A stretch of DNA of 64,000 nucleotides from Alteromonadaceae bacterium (lineage in GTDB: Bacteria > Pseudomonadota > Gammaproteobacteria > Enterobacterales > Alteromonadaceae). Within the stretch, counting starts at the first letter, position 1. The number at the start of each line of letters is the position of its first letter. Shown one piece after another: positions 1-11,346 of this stretch. The notes under the pieces are model-generated. The model saw only the letters and a program-made list of their open reading frames with translations. It was not told the origin of the DNA and made no database searches. The stretch covers positions 32,864-96,863 of the forward strand of contig JABSOI010000021.1 in the NCBI GenBank assembly GCA_013216015.1, in the 5' to 3' direction. A program made the translations under genes and the position numbers.

Positions 1-1
1 A

Positions 2-2560
2 ACAACACCTTTACCCATTGAAGAAGCTCAGCAGTTAGCTAAAACCAATACTTGTCATGGTCAAATTGTAAAACAAGTACTTGAAAGCTGCGGTGGTGAC
101 AACAGGGAATTGATCCTGACAAAATTCCCACGCTTGAATCGCTTTTTAACCGGTTATGATCTAGAGCATGTTTTCAATGATGACTTAACCCAATTTGATT
201 TAAGCCGATTGATCACCGGATCTGAAGGAACACTTGCTTTTGTTTGTGAAGCCAAGCTTAATTTAACACCAATAGCTAAAGCTAAGACCATAATAAATAT
301 TAAATATGACAGTTTTGATTCAGCCTTAAGACATTCACCTGACCTAGTTAAAGCCAAAGCAACTTCAGTAGAAACTATTGACAGTAAAGTACTGAATTTA
401 GCTAAGCAGGACATTGTATGGCATTCAGTCAAAGATTTAATTACCGATGTGCCAAACAAGACAATGGACGGTATTAATATTGTTGAATATAACGGTGACA
501 GTTTTGAGGCGGTTGCCCAACAAGTTAAGATGTTGACTGATCAGTTAGATAGCGATTTGGGTAGTGAAAACAACTCAAGCAGCTCAAATAACAAAAACAA
601 TAATAAAGGTGTGATCGGGTATCAAATTACCTCTGACCTTTCCAGTATCGGTAAACTCTATGCAATGCGTAAGAAAGCAGTAGGTTTACTTGGCAATACC
701 CAAGGTACTCAAAAACCACTGGCATTCGCAGAAGATACCGCAGTACCACCTGAGAAATTAGCTGATTTTATCAGTGAGTTCAGAGAACTACTTGATGGTT
801 ATGGTTTGCATTATGGCATGTTTGGTCATGTTGACGCGGGTGTATTGCATGTGCGCCCGGCATTGGATATGTGTGATCCAGAACAAGAAAAATTATTACG
901 TACACTGTCAGACAAAGTAGTAGCTTTAACCGCTAAATATGGCGGGTTAATGTGGGGCGAACATGGTAGAGGTTATCGTTCTGAATACGGTCCTGAATTT
1001 TTTGGTGATCAGTTATTTACTGAACTAAGAAAAATAAAATCAGCGTTTGATCCGCTGAATAAAATGAATCCGGGTAAAATATGTACACCATTAGATTCTA
1101 AAGAACAATTAGTGTCAGTTGACGGACAAAAGCGTGGTTATTTCGATCGTCAAATTCCTATTGAAGTAAAAGATTCGTTTAGCTCTGCATTAGATTGTAA
1201 CGGTAACGGTTTGTGCTTTAACTATGACGCAGACAGCCCAATGTGTCCATCGAGTAAAATTACCCGTGATCGCCGTCATTCACCCAAAGGACGAGCGGGT
1301 TTAATGCGTGAATGGTTACGTTTGCTAGAAAAGCAGGGCGTTGATGTTCTGGCACTTGAAACCAATATTCAAGGTTGGTCTGTTAAACGACTTATTGATA
1401 ACACAATCGGCAAGATTAAAATCCACTTTTCCAAAGACAATAAAGATGATTTTTCTCATGAAGTAATGGAGGCAATGTCAGGATGTCTGGCCTGTAAAGC
1501 ATGTGCCAGTCAATGTCCTATTAAAGTTGACGTACCCGATTTTAGAGCACGATTTATAAATTTATATTATTCCCGTTACATGAGACCACTTAAAGATCAT
1601 TTGGTGGCTAATGTTGAAACTCTTGCACCATTGCTTGCTACTACGCCAAAGATAGTAAACAAAGTATTAAGCTCTAAGGTTTACGATAAATTATCAGCAA
1701 GCACAATCGGTTATATTGATACGCCGTTATTGTCGGTGCCAACATTAAAACAACGAGTTAAAGACGCTGGTTTTTGTGGGTTTGATTTAGCCAAATTACA
1801 AGCGATGACAGAGCAGCAACGTCAACAGTATGTTTTAATTGTACAAGATCCTTTCACCTCATTTTATGATGCACGCACCGTAGAAACTATGATGCAGCTG
1901 ATCACTAAAATGGGTTTAATGCCAATTCTTTTACCGTTTAAACCCAATGGTAAAGCTCAGCATGTGAAAGGTTTTTTAGCTAAATTTGCTAAAACAGCGA
2001 AATCGTCCGCCCAATTTTTAAATCAACTGCAACAATTATCTATTCCAATGTTGGGAATGGATGCATCGTTAGTTTTATGTTATCGCGACGAATACAACCA
2101 GGTTTTAGCGCAAAAACGTGGTGATTTCAAAGTGCTGCTGGCTCACGAATGGTTATTAGCTGAAATTACCAAAACGGATGGTTTTTCAGCAAAAAGAAAA
2201 GCTAAGGAAAAGGGAAGCGATATTGATTATAAATTATTTGCCCATTGCACAGAAAAAACAGCCTTGGTAAATAGTGAAAATGAATGGGTCAAAATATTTA
2301 ATCACTTCGGTTTGTCACTTGGTAAAGTCTCAGTTGGTTGCTGTGGCATGGCGGGAACTTATGGTCATGAAAAATCAAACTTTGAAAACTCAAAAGGATT
2401 GTTTGAAATGAGTTGGCAACCTAAATTGACTGATTTAAACAGTAAACAAATTTTAGCTACGGGCTTTTCTTGCCGCAGCCAGGTGAAACGTTTAACAGGC
2501 CATTTGGGTAGTAAAAAGGCACGTCATCCTGTTGAAGCTCTGTTGGAATCGTTTGAATAG
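2..2560 (+). CDS. ydiJ: YdiJ-like FAD-binding and 4Fe-4S oxidoreductase (5' truncated by window edge)
   Basis: This is the C-terminal ~850 residues of a large flavin/iron-sulfur dehydrogenase. The frame is open to the left edge, so the true start lies outside the window. An FAD-linked oxidase C-terminal domain comes first (GYDLEHVF, GMFGHVDAGVLHVRP, WGEHGRGYRSEYGPEFFG). A ferredoxin-like motif follows (CLACKACASQCPIKVDVPDF), then a CCG-type heterodisulfide-reductase-like tail (GCCGMAGTYGHE). E. coli YdiJ, about 1018 residues, has this order and is reported to oxidise D-2-hydroxyglutarate; the substrate here is inferred from that. A Ser/Asn-rich insert (SENNSSSSNNKNNNKG) interrupts the FAD domain. 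A terminator-like hairpin at 2801-2822 lies downstream, shared with the convergent gene. Confidence 0.85.
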   Translation, partial: TTPLPIEEAQQLAKTNTCHGQIVKQVLESCGGDNRELILTKFPRLNRFLTGYDLEHVFNDDLTQFDLSRLITGSEGTLAFVCEAKLNLTPIAKAKTIINIKYDSFDSALRHSPDLVKAKATSVETIDSKVLNLAKQDIVWHSVKDLITDVPNKTMDGINIVEYNGDSFEAVAQQVKMLTDQLDSDLGSENNSSSSNNKNNNKGVIGYQITSDLSSIGKLYAMRKKAVGLLGNTQGTQKPLAFAEDTAVPPEKLADFISEFRELLDGYGLHYGMFGHVDAGVLHVRPALDMCDPEQEKLLRTLSDKVVALTAKYGGLMWGEHGRGYRSEYGPEFFGDQLFTELRKIKSAFDPLNKMNPGKICTPLDSKEQLVSVDGQKRGYFDRQIPIEVKDSFSSALDCNGNGLCFNYDADSPMCPSSKITRDRRHSPKGRAGLMREWLRLLEKQGVDVLALETNIQGWSVKRLIDNTIGKIKIHFSKDNKDDFSHEVMEAMSGCLACKACASQCPIKVDVPDFRARFINLYYSRYMRPLKDHLVANVETLAPLLATTPKIVNKVLSSKVYDKLSASTIGYIDTPLLSVPTLKQRVKDAGFCGFDLAKLQAMTEQQRQQYVLIVQDPFTSFYDARTVETMMQLITKMGLMPILLPFKPNGKAQHVKGFLAKFAKTAKSSAQFLNQLQQLSIPMLGMDASLVLCYRDEYNQVLAQKRGDFKVLLAHEWLLAEITKTDGFSAKRKAKEKGSDIDYKLFAHCTEKTALVNSENEWVKIFNHFGLSLGKVSVGCCGMAGTYGHEKSNFENSKGLFEMSWQPKLTDLNSKQILATGFSCRSQVKRLTGHLGSKKARHPVEALLESFE

Positions 2561-2886
2561 TTTTTTATAGCGTATTTCTGTGTTTAAGAAATGATTGAAG
2601 CCATCAAATTTGCTGGTTTCTTTTTATAACAAGGTGTTAGCGGCATATATTGATTTAACAGATAACAATAAGTTAGTAACACGTAACCAAAATAGCGGCA
2701 GCGTCGACGTTTTTCAACCAATCATCTTTAGCTATTAATCTCAATTGCAGAAGAAAATGGGCTTGCAAATAAATTGTAACTCAATGATACGAACAAAGTT
2801 AAAGCCCATAAAATGGGCTTTTCTTAATTAATTATATAGTTAATTATGTCATAAGAAATGGTTTATATCACAATGCACAAACTAGC
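2561..2886. other. convergent intergenic region
   Basis: I see no gene in these 326 bases between two convergent genes. The only clear structure is the hairpin at 2801-2822. Confidence 0.6.
2801..2822. terminator. bidirectional rho-independent terminator
   Basis: A perfect 9-bp stem AAAGCCCAT/ATGGGCTTT with a 3-nt loop has A/T runs on both sides. It lies between the stops of two convergent genes, so it can serve both. Confidence 0.75.
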
Positions 2887-3921
2887 CTACTTACCACCAT
2901 TAGCAATAATTTTACGGGCCATTTCATCAGCCACAATACCCGTAGGTAAATTTTCTTTATCAGCACTCTCAAACACATGTATTAAAGTATCGTAAATTTC
3001 TTTTACTTTTTTGGTTGCTTTTTCTGCACAATAATCATCTTCAAATGAGATGTTGATAATACCACCCGCGTTTATTACGTAATCTGGCGCGTATAAAATG
3101 CCGCGATCAAGAAGTGCCTGCCCGTGTTTTGGTTCGGCTAATTGATTATTGGCACAACCTGCCACTATTTTAGCTTTTATACGATCAATCGTATTGTCAT
3201 TAATTGTTGCGCCTAGTGCACAAGGAGCGTAAATATCGACGTCCTGATCATAAATTTCATTTAAACCAACAACAGTTGCACCAAATTCCTTGGCTACTTT
3301 GTCTAATGCTGCTTGATTAATATCCGCAACAATAAGCTTTACTCCGGCCCCATGCAGTCTTTCACAAAGATAATAACCTACGCTACCTATGCCTTGAACA
3401 GCAACTGTTAATCCAGATAAATCGTTGGTATTTAATTTATATTTAACACAGGCTTTTATGCCTAAAAATGTGCCTAAAGCAGTAAAAGGGGCAGGGTTGC
3501 CGCTTTTTCCTTCAAGGCCCGTAACATAAGGAGTAACTGTATGTGCGATTTCAATATCAGCAGTCGTAATGTTAACGTCTTCTGCACTTAAGTATCTGCC
3601 ACCTAAATTATTTAGGGCATTACCAAAAGCTTTAAATAAAGCTTCAGATTTTATTGTTTTTGCATCACCCATTATTACTGATTTACCGCCACCCATAGTT
3701 AAACCAGCCATGGCATTTTTGTAGGTCATACCTTTAGATAATCTTAGTACATCAATTAATGCTTCTTCATCACTTGCATAATCCCATAAACGACAACCTC
3801 CAACGGAAGGTCCTAATTTGGTGCTGTGCACTGCTATAATCGCTTTTAAACCTGATTTTTTGTCACTACAAAAAACCACTTGTTCGTGATCATCAAAATC
3901 TACTAAGTCAAAAAGTGCCAC
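2887..3921 (-). CDS. ldh: leucine (branched-chain amino acid) dehydrogenase
   Basis: The 344-residue protein belongs to the Glu/Leu/Phe/Val dehydrogenase family and would deaminate leucine and other branched-chain amino acids with NAD+. The N-terminal catalytic domain has KGMTYKNAMAG with K68 and TMGGGKSVIMG with K80. These match the two lysines known from Bacillus leucine dehydrogenase, at the same numbering. The Rossmann motif is VAVQGIGSVGYYL. The length suits the short leucine-dehydrogenase branch (~345-365 aa) rather than glutamate dehydrogenase. The start ATG has nearby purines but no strong Shine-Dalgarno. It appears monocistronic, with a long AT-rich upstream region. Confidence 0.9.
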   Translation of the reverse strand: MALFDLVDFDDHEQVVFCSDKKSGLKAIIAVHSTKLGPSVGGCRLWDYASDEEALIDVLRLSKGMTYKNAMAGLTMGGGKSVIMGDAKTIKSEALFKAFGNALNNLGGRYLSAEDVNITTADIEIAHTVTPYVTGLEGKSGNPAPFTALGTFLGIKACVKYKLNTNDLSGLTVAVQGIGSVGYYLCERLHGAGVKLIVADINQAALDKVAKEFGATVVGLNEIYDQDVDIYAPCALGATINDNTIDRIKAKIVAGCANNQLAEPKHGQALLDRGILYAPDYVINAGGIINISFEDDYCAEKATKKVKEIYDTLIHVFESADKENLPTGIVADEMARKIIANGGK

Positions 3922-4462
3922 TTTATTTCTCCGCGAATAATAATATAAAGAGGGTAAAAGAGTTAAAAATAAAAATGTCTTTTACCTTTAATATTAAGGC
4001 TAGTTCAATTGTTATTGTATTGTTAAACATTGTTATAATACTTCTGTATGCACCTTAGCATTTCACCTATTGAGCTGCCAACAAACAGCCGGAATTAACC
4101 ATGCTTGAAATATCGTTGAAGTGTGAAGTTTTAAATACAATTTTATTAAGTTTTGCTAGATTGTTGTCTATATTGAAATTTTTTAGTTCAAATATTGTCC
4201 GCCTTATTTATATTCCGATCACCTTAATAATATTGTTATTGTTTTCTTACATTCGTGCACCTAGTTAATGTGCTGTTTTTATTGCATATAACATCAATTG
4301 ACAGGTTGATCAGAGGCGTAACCCATCAAACTTTTGGTTGAACCTAATTTATTTAACTTTAAATAGTATTGAGTAGAAAAAACTTAATAGTATCGTTATA
4401 AGCAGGTATTATAACTGGCATTCAATGTTGATTGAAAAACGCTATTATCAGGAACGGGTGAC
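3922..4462. other. divergent intergenic region with a half REP-like repeat
   Basis: These 541 bases separate leucine dehydrogenase (leftward) from pxpA (rightward), so they should hold both promoters. I found no ORF. At 4314-4331 lies one half (GAGGCGTAACCCATCAAA) of the REP-like repeat found elsewhere in the window. Confidence 0.55.
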
Positions 4463-5251
4463 ATGAAACTAAATTGTGATTTAGGGGAAAGCTTTGGTCA
4501 TTGGACTAAAGGGCAAGATGAAAAAATAATGCCCTTAATTGATTTAGCGAATGTAGCTTGCGGTTTTCATGCTGCTGATCCGTTAACAATGCAAAAAACA
4601 GTACAACTTGCATGTAAGCATAATATCTCAATAGGCGCACATCCTGCTTATCATGATTTACTTGGTTTTGGTCGACGTTCAATTAAATATTCATCACAAG
4701 AATTAACGGCAATTTTGCATTATCAAATAGGCGCGTTACAGGCTATTTGTGCCAGTGAAAATTGTGAGGTTGATTATGTTAAACCTCATGGCGCTCTTTA
4801 CAACGACATGATGTCGAATTTACTTATTTTCCGTACTGTTTGTCAGGCAATTTCAGCACTTAACAATGCTAGAAATGCTAGATTAAAAAAAGCTCGAATA
4901 AAAAAGGATCACTCAGACAAAAAATTACCATTGATTGTGCAAGCTGTTCCTGATCCTGAGCCATTTAAATTAATTGCCGCTGAATATAAAATTGAACTCT
5001 GGTTCGAAGCTTTTGCCGACCGAGCCTATCAAGATAATGGTGCGTTAGTGCCTCGTAATAACGACAATGCTGTTATTGTTGATGTTGAACAGGTAGTTAC
5101 ACGCTGCCAGAAGTTGATTGCAGAACAAAAGCTTTTAAGTATTAATGGCAAGCCTTTAACGCTTGAAGTAGATACTTTATGTGTTCACGGTGATAATCCC
5201 GCAGCTATTAATTTGGTTGAAAAATTAAGAGCATTACTGAACGCAAGTTAG
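4463..5251 (+). CDS. pxpA: 5-oxoprolinase subunit A (LamB/YcsF family)
   Basis: PxpA, with PxpB and PxpC, cleaves 5-oxoproline (pyroglutamate) to glutamate at the cost of ATP. The 262-residue protein has the family signatures KLNCDLGESFGHW, ACGFHAADPLTM, SIGAHPAYHDLLGFGRR and VKPHGALYNDM. A family length of about 245-255 aa is slightly exceeded by a Lys-rich insert (RNARLKKARIKKDHSDKK). It is the first gene of pxpABC, 50 nt ahead of pxpB. The start ATG follows GGAACGGGTGAC, a usable ribosome-binding site. Confidence 0.92.
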   Translation: MKLNCDLGESFGHWTKGQDEKIMPLIDLANVACGFHAADPLTMQKTVQLACKHNISIGAHPAYHDLLGFGRRSIKYSSQELTAILHYQIGALQAICASENCEVDYVKPHGALYNDMMSNLLIFRTVCQAISALNNARNARLKKARIKKDHSDKKLPLIVQAVPDPEPFKLIAAEYKIELWFEAFADRAYQDNGALVPRNNDNAVIVDVEQVVTRCQKLIAEQKLLSINGKPLTLEVDTLCVHGDNPAAINLVEKLRALLNAS

Positions 5252-5301
5252 TGTTTATAAAAGGCGTATTATAAAAATTTTTCGTAGAAAAGGTTGTTTA
5301 A

Positions 5302-6234
5302 ATGACTCAGCTTGATTCGCTTTACTTCATTGATATAAGTTACCCCAGCGAAAATTCAATATTACTTGAATGGCCAGAAAAAATATGTGTTAAACAACAC
5401 CGACAAATTATAGCCTGCCAGCAACAAGTTAATCGTTTATTAGCTGAATTTATAATAGATTCTATCGCTAGTTATAATAGCTTAATGATTTATTATTCAT
5501 TAGAAAAAGTAGTTGAGAAAGTTACACTCAAAAAGTTTGTTTCTCTGATGGGTGAGATCATTGTTGATGTCTGCAAGCTATCGACAAATTCCATTATCTC
5601 GGGAGACAAGTCAGCAGAGCCTGGTCCATTAGAACCTGATCAGTTAGACATCGAACCTTTAAAAATAATCGAAATCCCCGTTTATTATGGCGAAGATGCC
5701 GGTTGGGATCTTCAAAGGGTCGCAGAGCAAAGCGCTCTGACTATTGAAGAAGTTATTGAGCTGCATAGTCAAACAACTTATCGGGCATATGCATTAGGTT
5801 TTACGCCCGGTTTTTGTTATTTAGCTAGCATCAATGAAAAATTGCGTCATGCCCGACGACAATCACCCAGAGTTGTCGTGCCTAAAGGTGCTGTTGCTAT
5901 TGCAGAAAAACAAACTGCAATTTATCCGAACAAAAGTCCCGGAGGCTGGCATATTATTGGTCAAACCCCTATGGCAATGTATAAAACTGGTGGTGATCCT
6001 TCTTTGTTGCATCCTTCAGAGCTAAATCGCACTTTTGTAGATGACTCTTTTGTAGTTCAAAACCATGAACCATCATTTATACCCACTATTGCAGTAGGAC
6101 AGGAAATTCGTTTCAAAGCTATCAGTTATCAGGAATTCTGCCGTTTGGGTGGGGTTTTAGTTATAGAAAGTAAGTCTTTAGAAAATGAGCCTCCAGAAAA
6201 TCAATCCTTAACAAATAAATTACAAGCCTCATGA
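5302..6234 (+). CDS. pxpB: 5-oxoprolinase subunit B (KipI / allophanate hydrolase subunit 1 family)
   Basis: PxpB forms a complex with PxpC and acts with PxpA in ATP-dependent opening of 5-oxoproline. The 310-residue protein has the family core ALGFTPGFCYLASI followed by PRVVVPKGAVAIAEKQTAIY and SPGGWHIIGQTP. It is longer than typical PxpB (~220-240 aa) because of a linker around residues 95-125 and an Asn/Glu/Ser-rich tail after residue 290. Its TGA stop overlaps the pxpC ATG (ATGA), indicating translational coupling. Confidence 0.9.
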   Translation: MTQLDSLYFIDISYPSENSILLEWPEKICVKQHRQIIACQQQVNRLLAEFIIDSIASYNSLMIYYSLEKVVEKVTLKKFVSLMGEIIVDVCKLSTNSIISGDKSAEPGPLEPDQLDIEPLKIIEIPVYYGEDAGWDLQRVAEQSALTIEEVIELHSQTTYRAYALGFTPGFCYLASINEKLRHARRQSPRVVVPKGAVAIAEKQTAIYPNKSPGGWHIIGQTPMAMYKTGGDPSLLHPSELNRTFVDDSFVVQNHEPSFIPTIAVGQEIRFKAISYQEFCRLGGVLVIESKSLENEPPENQSLTNKLQAS

Positions 6235-7346
6235 AATACTTCTTAACTGTGTTAAAAGCTAACGGACTGTGTTCTATTCAAGATCTGGGAAGGATAAATG
6301 CACAACATTTAGGTTTTAGTGCAGGAGGAGCCGCAGATGAACATGCATTTCTGGCAGCAAATTTTTTACTAAAAAATAAACAAAATGACGCAGCTTTAGA
6401 AATAACACTGGGTCAAATATCTTTTCGTGCCGAGTGTTTTTGCACCATTGCCATTACCGGGGCCGATTGTAATGCAACGATAAATGATAAACCGATTAAA
6501 AACTGGCAGGTGCATCAATTAACCAGTGGTGATGTTTTACTTCTGCATCAACCTCGTAATGGTTTACATAGCTATCTTGGGGTGGTTAATGGTTTTGAAG
6601 CTAAGATGTGGCTCGGTAGTCGTAGTCAAACATTGAGTGAGATGTCGCTTGGATATTATGGTGATAAAATAACGCAAGGCAGTCTTATTAAGTTAAGTGC
6701 ACAGTGTCATCCAGACGGGCAGGGAGACAAAGCACTAAAAACGATGGATAGAAATTTCAGTCACAATCAATATGGCAATCAAGTTTCAATTAAGAAATTT
6801 GAAAACTTTTATCAAAACTTTGAAACTAACTTTCCACACAACATTTCACACAACAAAATATTAGTCATTAGATTTATTCCTCATAAATTGTGGAATGGAA
6901 TTTCAAAAACAAATCAACAGCAATTTTGCTCTACTGTTTACCGTGTTTCTGTAGACAGCAATCGTATGGGTTATCGATTAGTTAACGAGGCAAACGATTT
7001 TGAAATAAGTGATCATTTAATTATGTCATTACTACAATCAGAAAAAGAATCAAAAAATGAAGCAGAAAACACGGGGAATTCTACGAACAGTGAAAAAACT
7101 GCAAAGTTATCTAAACCCGTAAATTATGGTGCAATACAAATACCTGAAAACGGACAACCGATAATATTGATGAAAGAGCGGCAAACCATTGGGGGTTATC
7201 CCGTGTTGGGAAGTGTAATACAAACTGATTTATTTCGTCTGAGTCAAAAAAGACCGGGTGAACAAATTAGGTTTGAACCACTATCTTTAGAAAAGGCACA
7301 ACAGCAGTTATTAGCTTTTTATCAACGCTTTAGAATAAACGCTTAG
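6231..7346 (+). CDS. pxpC: 5-oxoprolinase subunit C (biotin-dependent carboxyltransferase-like, KipA family)
   Basis: Third subunit of the PxpABC 5-oxoprolinase. The family start pattern is present (GLCSIQDLGRINAQHLGFSAGGAAD), as are ITGADCNATIND and, near the end, GGYPVLGSVIQTDLFRLSQ. At 371 residues it is longer than usual (~310-330 aa). The excess lies mainly in one Glu/Ser/Asn-rich low-complexity insert, about residues 265-295, between conserved blocks. It is last in the operon and overlaps pxpB by 4 nt. Confidence 0.9.
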   Translation: MKYFLTVLKANGLCSIQDLGRINAQHLGFSAGGAADEHAFLAANFLLKNKQNDAALEITLGQISFRAECFCTIAITGADCNATINDKPIKNWQVHQLTSGDVLLLHQPRNGLHSYLGVVNGFEAKMWLGSRSQTLSEMSLGYYGDKITQGSLIKLSAQCHPDGQGDKALKTMDRNFSHNQYGNQVSIKKFENFYQNFETNFPHNISHNKILVIRFIPHKLWNGISKTNQQQFCSTVYRVSVDSNRMGYRLVNEANDFEISDHLIMSLLQSEKESKNEAENTGNSTNSEKTAKLSKPVNYGAIQIPENGQPIILMKERQTIGGYPVLGSVIQTDLFRLSQKRPGEQIRFEPLSLEKAQQQLLAFYQRFRINA

Positions 7347-7407
7347 TATTAATATTCTGTATTAAATGGTGTGGTTACAAGGGTTAATCATAAAAACATA
7401 AATAAAT

Positions 7408-7878
7408 TCAGTGCGATAAATAAAACTTGCTCATATTACAATTCAGAACACATTCTATTGGACAAGCCATACGCTGCCTGGGTATGCCAGCTTCCATAAA
7501 AACATTGCCAACGGTATGGAAGTGAGTTTTTACAAAAAAGTTGACAAATTCTAACGGACAGTGAATAAAAACCTCGTGCAGATTAAGCTCTCTGGCAATG
7601 CGAAATAATTCTTTGAGGATCACTCTATCAATATGTTGATGTCGAAAAGACATTAAAACGGCAATTCGACTAATTTCACCTGAGGGTAAAATTCGACCTG
7701 TTGCTACAGGTTCATGGCTCTGATCATCACAGACAAGTATATGGTAAGCGAGAGGGTCTTTTCTATCAAACTCAATTCGCTTAGGAATACGCCACTCACA
7801 TATGAAAACTTTTTCTCTAACATCACGTAATAAGGGAGCAGCTTGCTCCCACTGAACTTGACTAACACTAAATGTCAT
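7408..7878 (-). CDS. GNAT family N-acetyltransferase
   Basis: This 156-residue protein has a GNAT fold pattern: an N-terminal region with REKVFICEWRIPKRIEFD, a mid-domain HILVCDDQ-ATGRIL strand pair, then ISRIAVLMSFRHQHIDRVILKEL in place of the acetyl-CoA-binding motif A. The Q/R-x-x-G-x-G/A signature is degenerate here, so CoA binding is inferred. The C-terminal part (IPRQRMACPIE) resembles YjcF/ElaA-like GNATs. The substrate is unknown. It starts 4 nt after the roxA stop and is probably cotranscribed with it. Confidence 0.75.
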   Translation of the reverse strand: MTFSVSQVQWEQAAPLLRDVREKVFICEWRIPKRIEFDRKDPLAYHILVCDDQSHEPVATGRILPSGEISRIAVLMSFRHQHIDRVILKELFRIARELNLHEVFIHCPLEFVNFFVKTHFHTVGNVFMEAGIPRQRMACPIECVLNCNMSKFYLSH

Positions 7879-7882
7879 TACT

Positions 7883-9049
7883 TTATTCGATATACCAATA
7901 ACCTTTGTTTAAGAGGTTAGTTAACAAAGTTAACTTTTTCAAACAAACGCTGAAACTTTTAAACTCTTTTACTGTCAAACATTGTTCATTTGCTAATAAT
8001 GAAGCTACGGTCTCAGAATCAGTATCAGTATCAAGGTCAAATGACTCACCATTGAAGTGCAAAGCATTGTTTGGCTGATTTACAAATAAAGACTTTATTC
8101 CAGAAACTTTATAAAAAACAACATCGCCTTCGTCAATGAGTTGTTTAATATCATCAGTAGTGAAAGGAGTAACGGGAACCAGTATTTCCAACGGATGATG
8201 ACATTGGGTTAAATAATTGCCGATAAATTCAGAGAAAAAATTTTCATCCTCAAGTTGAGATAACATAAAATTTTTCAGTGAACCTATATCTTCCTGGCTT
8301 AATAGGGCTGGATCGGCAGCCAATTTACGGTCTTTATCATTAAAACGTTGTTCACCACGATTTTGATCTATCAATTTATCTGTAAAAGTAGACCATAATT
8401 CCTGACTATTAGGCGCTTGAAAACCGATAGAAAAGTTCATGGAGTTTTCAATTGAAATTCCATTGTGAGGATGATTAGGGGGAATATAAAGTAAATCACC
8501 CGCTTCAGTAATTTCGTCAATATAAGGTTCAAAGGGGGATATTTGTTTTAAATCCTGATGAGGTATAAGCTCGGTTAACGTAGGATCAGGTAAACCAACT
8601 TGCCAGCGTCTTTTTCCTGCGCCCTGAATTATAAATACATCGTATTGATCAAGATGAGCACCTACACCACCATTGGGGGTTGAATAACTCACCATTACGT
8701 CATCTATGCGCCAACTGGGAACAAAATTAAAGTGTGACAGCAATGCATGGGTTTTTTTGGAAAAATTATTGACCGCCTGCATTAATAACGTCCAGTTTTG
8801 TTCGCCAAATTGGTCGAAAGACTCAAACGGACCATGTTGAACCTGCCAGTTACTCTTATTCTTATGTGAAATAATTCTTGATTCTAAACCTTCTTCCATA
8901 GCTAAACCGGCCAGTTCATCCGGTGTAATGGGATCTGTAAAGTCTCTAAAGGCATTTTTAATTAATAAAGGTTTTTTTTGCCAGTATTCATTAAGAAATT
9001 TTTCAGGGGTTAAATCGCCCCAATTTAAACGGTTCATACTAATGTCCAA
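7883..9049 (-). CDS. roxA: ribosomal oxygenase RoxA (50S protein L16 arginine 3-hydroxylase)
   Basis: A JmjC-type cupin Fe(II)/2-oxoglutarate oxygenase homologous to E. coli YcfD, which hydroxylates an arginine of ribosomal protein L16. The metal-binding triad is visible: H132-x-D134 in GGVGAHLDQYDVF and a distal histidine in IPPNHPHNGIS (H193 or H195). The C-terminal region supplies the winged-helix-like part of this family. The 388-aa length fits. A second in-frame ATG four codons in (MNRLNW) is an equally good start. The GNAT gene follows with 4 nt between. Confidence 0.88.
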   Translation of the reverse strand: MDISMNRLNWGDLTPEKFLNEYWQKKPLLIKNAFRDFTDPITPDELAGLAMEEGLESRIISHKNKSNWQVQHGPFESFDQFGEQNWTLLMQAVNNFSKKTHALLSHFNFVPSWRIDDVMVSYSTPNGGVGAHLDQYDVFIIQGAGKRRWQVGLPDPTLTELIPHQDLKQISPFEPYIDEITEAGDLLYIPPNHPHNGISIENSMNFSIGFQAPNSQELWSTFTDKLIDQNRGEQRFNDKDRKLAADPALLSQEDIGSLKNFMLSQLEDENFFSEFIGNYLTQCHHPLEILVPVTPFTTDDIKQLIDEGDVVFYKVSGIKSLFVNQPNNALHFNGESFDLDTDTDSETVASLLANEQCLTVKEFKSFSVCLKKLTLLTNLLNKGYWYIE

Positions 9050-9113
9050 AAGTTGAAGTCAAAAGGATTGTTAGGGGGGCAAATTATTGAGTGGTGATAC
9101 GATTTCAGTAAAG

Positions 9114-9148
9114 CTCGACAAATATTCAAGTGAGGAATATTTGTCGAG
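9114..9148. repeat. perfect 14-bp inverted repeat between purB and roxA
   Basis: CTCGACAAATATTC and GAATATTTGTCGAG flank a 7-nt loop. It sits downstream of the purB stop and upstream of roxA, both leftward. There is no long T-run after the stem, so it may be a weak terminator, an operator or an mRNA-processing hairpin. Confidence 0.6.
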
Positions 9149-9209
9149 GAAGTTTCACCTGTAAATGGTCGGTGAACTGTAAACGATCTACAAACAAACT
9201 AAATGGTTA

Positions 9210-10589
<1,380 letters not shown>

Positions 10590-10652
10590 CTAACGTTTAT
10601 AAGTTAAAAATAAAAGTTTAAAAATGAAAGTCTAAAATATAAGTTCAAAAGA

Positions 10653-11288
10653 TTAAATGCGTTTTAGTAATTGCTGCGCGCATGTAACCGTCTTTGTTCT
10701 AGCAAATAAAATATTTCTCCGTTTACCGCCAACTTGACGCCATAAAACGGTTGCTCTGATCCCTGCTAATAATAGTGATCTGATTTTATGCTGATTTGAT
10801 GCCTGTTTTAAAATTTCCGGTGTTCCGGCGACTTGAATGGGTGTACCTAAAGGACTGATCACATCACTGTAAATGCTGGCAAAACTGGCAATAAGTGTTT
10901 CACTGGTAATATCGTAATGATCGAGTTGTCGTTTAGTTTGCTCGATACGTTCACCTAGCAGGTTCATTTTTCTAGTCTGCTTGACTAACCGTCTTTCCAG
11001 ACCTAACAAACTAACGACATAACGGGTTAATTCAGGATCTTTTTTATTTGAATTGCTGCCTAAGTGATTAATAAGCGTATCTAAACCAATGGCAAGATTG
11101 GAAAGTTCACCGCCATAAACTGCCATAGTATTTTCTGGAGAGGTAACAGTAAGGCTACTAAGCAGTATTGATAACTCTTGTTCCGGAATTTGCCCGCTGC
11201 GGGAGATTTTTTGTACCCAATGGGCAACCTGGCAAATAGCGGCCAAGGTAATTGTTTGATCTTTTATTTGTTCATTCATTTTTTTCAA
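10653..11288 (-). CDS. hflD: high frequency lysogenization protein HflD homolog
   Basis: The 211-residue protein matches HflD in length and position between mnmA and purB. HflD is a membrane-associated protein that in E. coli antagonises lambda CII; its cellular role is poorly defined. Characteristic parts are AICQVAHWVQKISRSG near the N-terminus, YVVSLLGLERRLVKQ in the middle, and LLLAGIRATVLWRQVGGKRRNILFAR near the C-terminus. MNEQ, three codons in, is an alternative start. Confidence 0.9.
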   Translation of the reverse strand: MKKMNEQIKDQTITLAAICQVAHWVQKISRSGQIPEQELSILLSSLTVTSPENTMAVYGGELSNLAIGLDTLINHLGSNSNKKDPELTRYVVSLLGLERRLVKQTRKMNLLGERIEQTKRQLDHYDITSETLIASFASIYSDVISPLGTPIQVAGTPEILKQASNQHKIRSLLLAGIRATVLWRQVGGKRRNILFARTKTVTCAQQLLKRI

Positions 11289-11346
11289 ATGCTCTTACAT
11301 TTAATACTTTATCGTATTTGGTTTATCGAATGTTTGAATTACCGAA

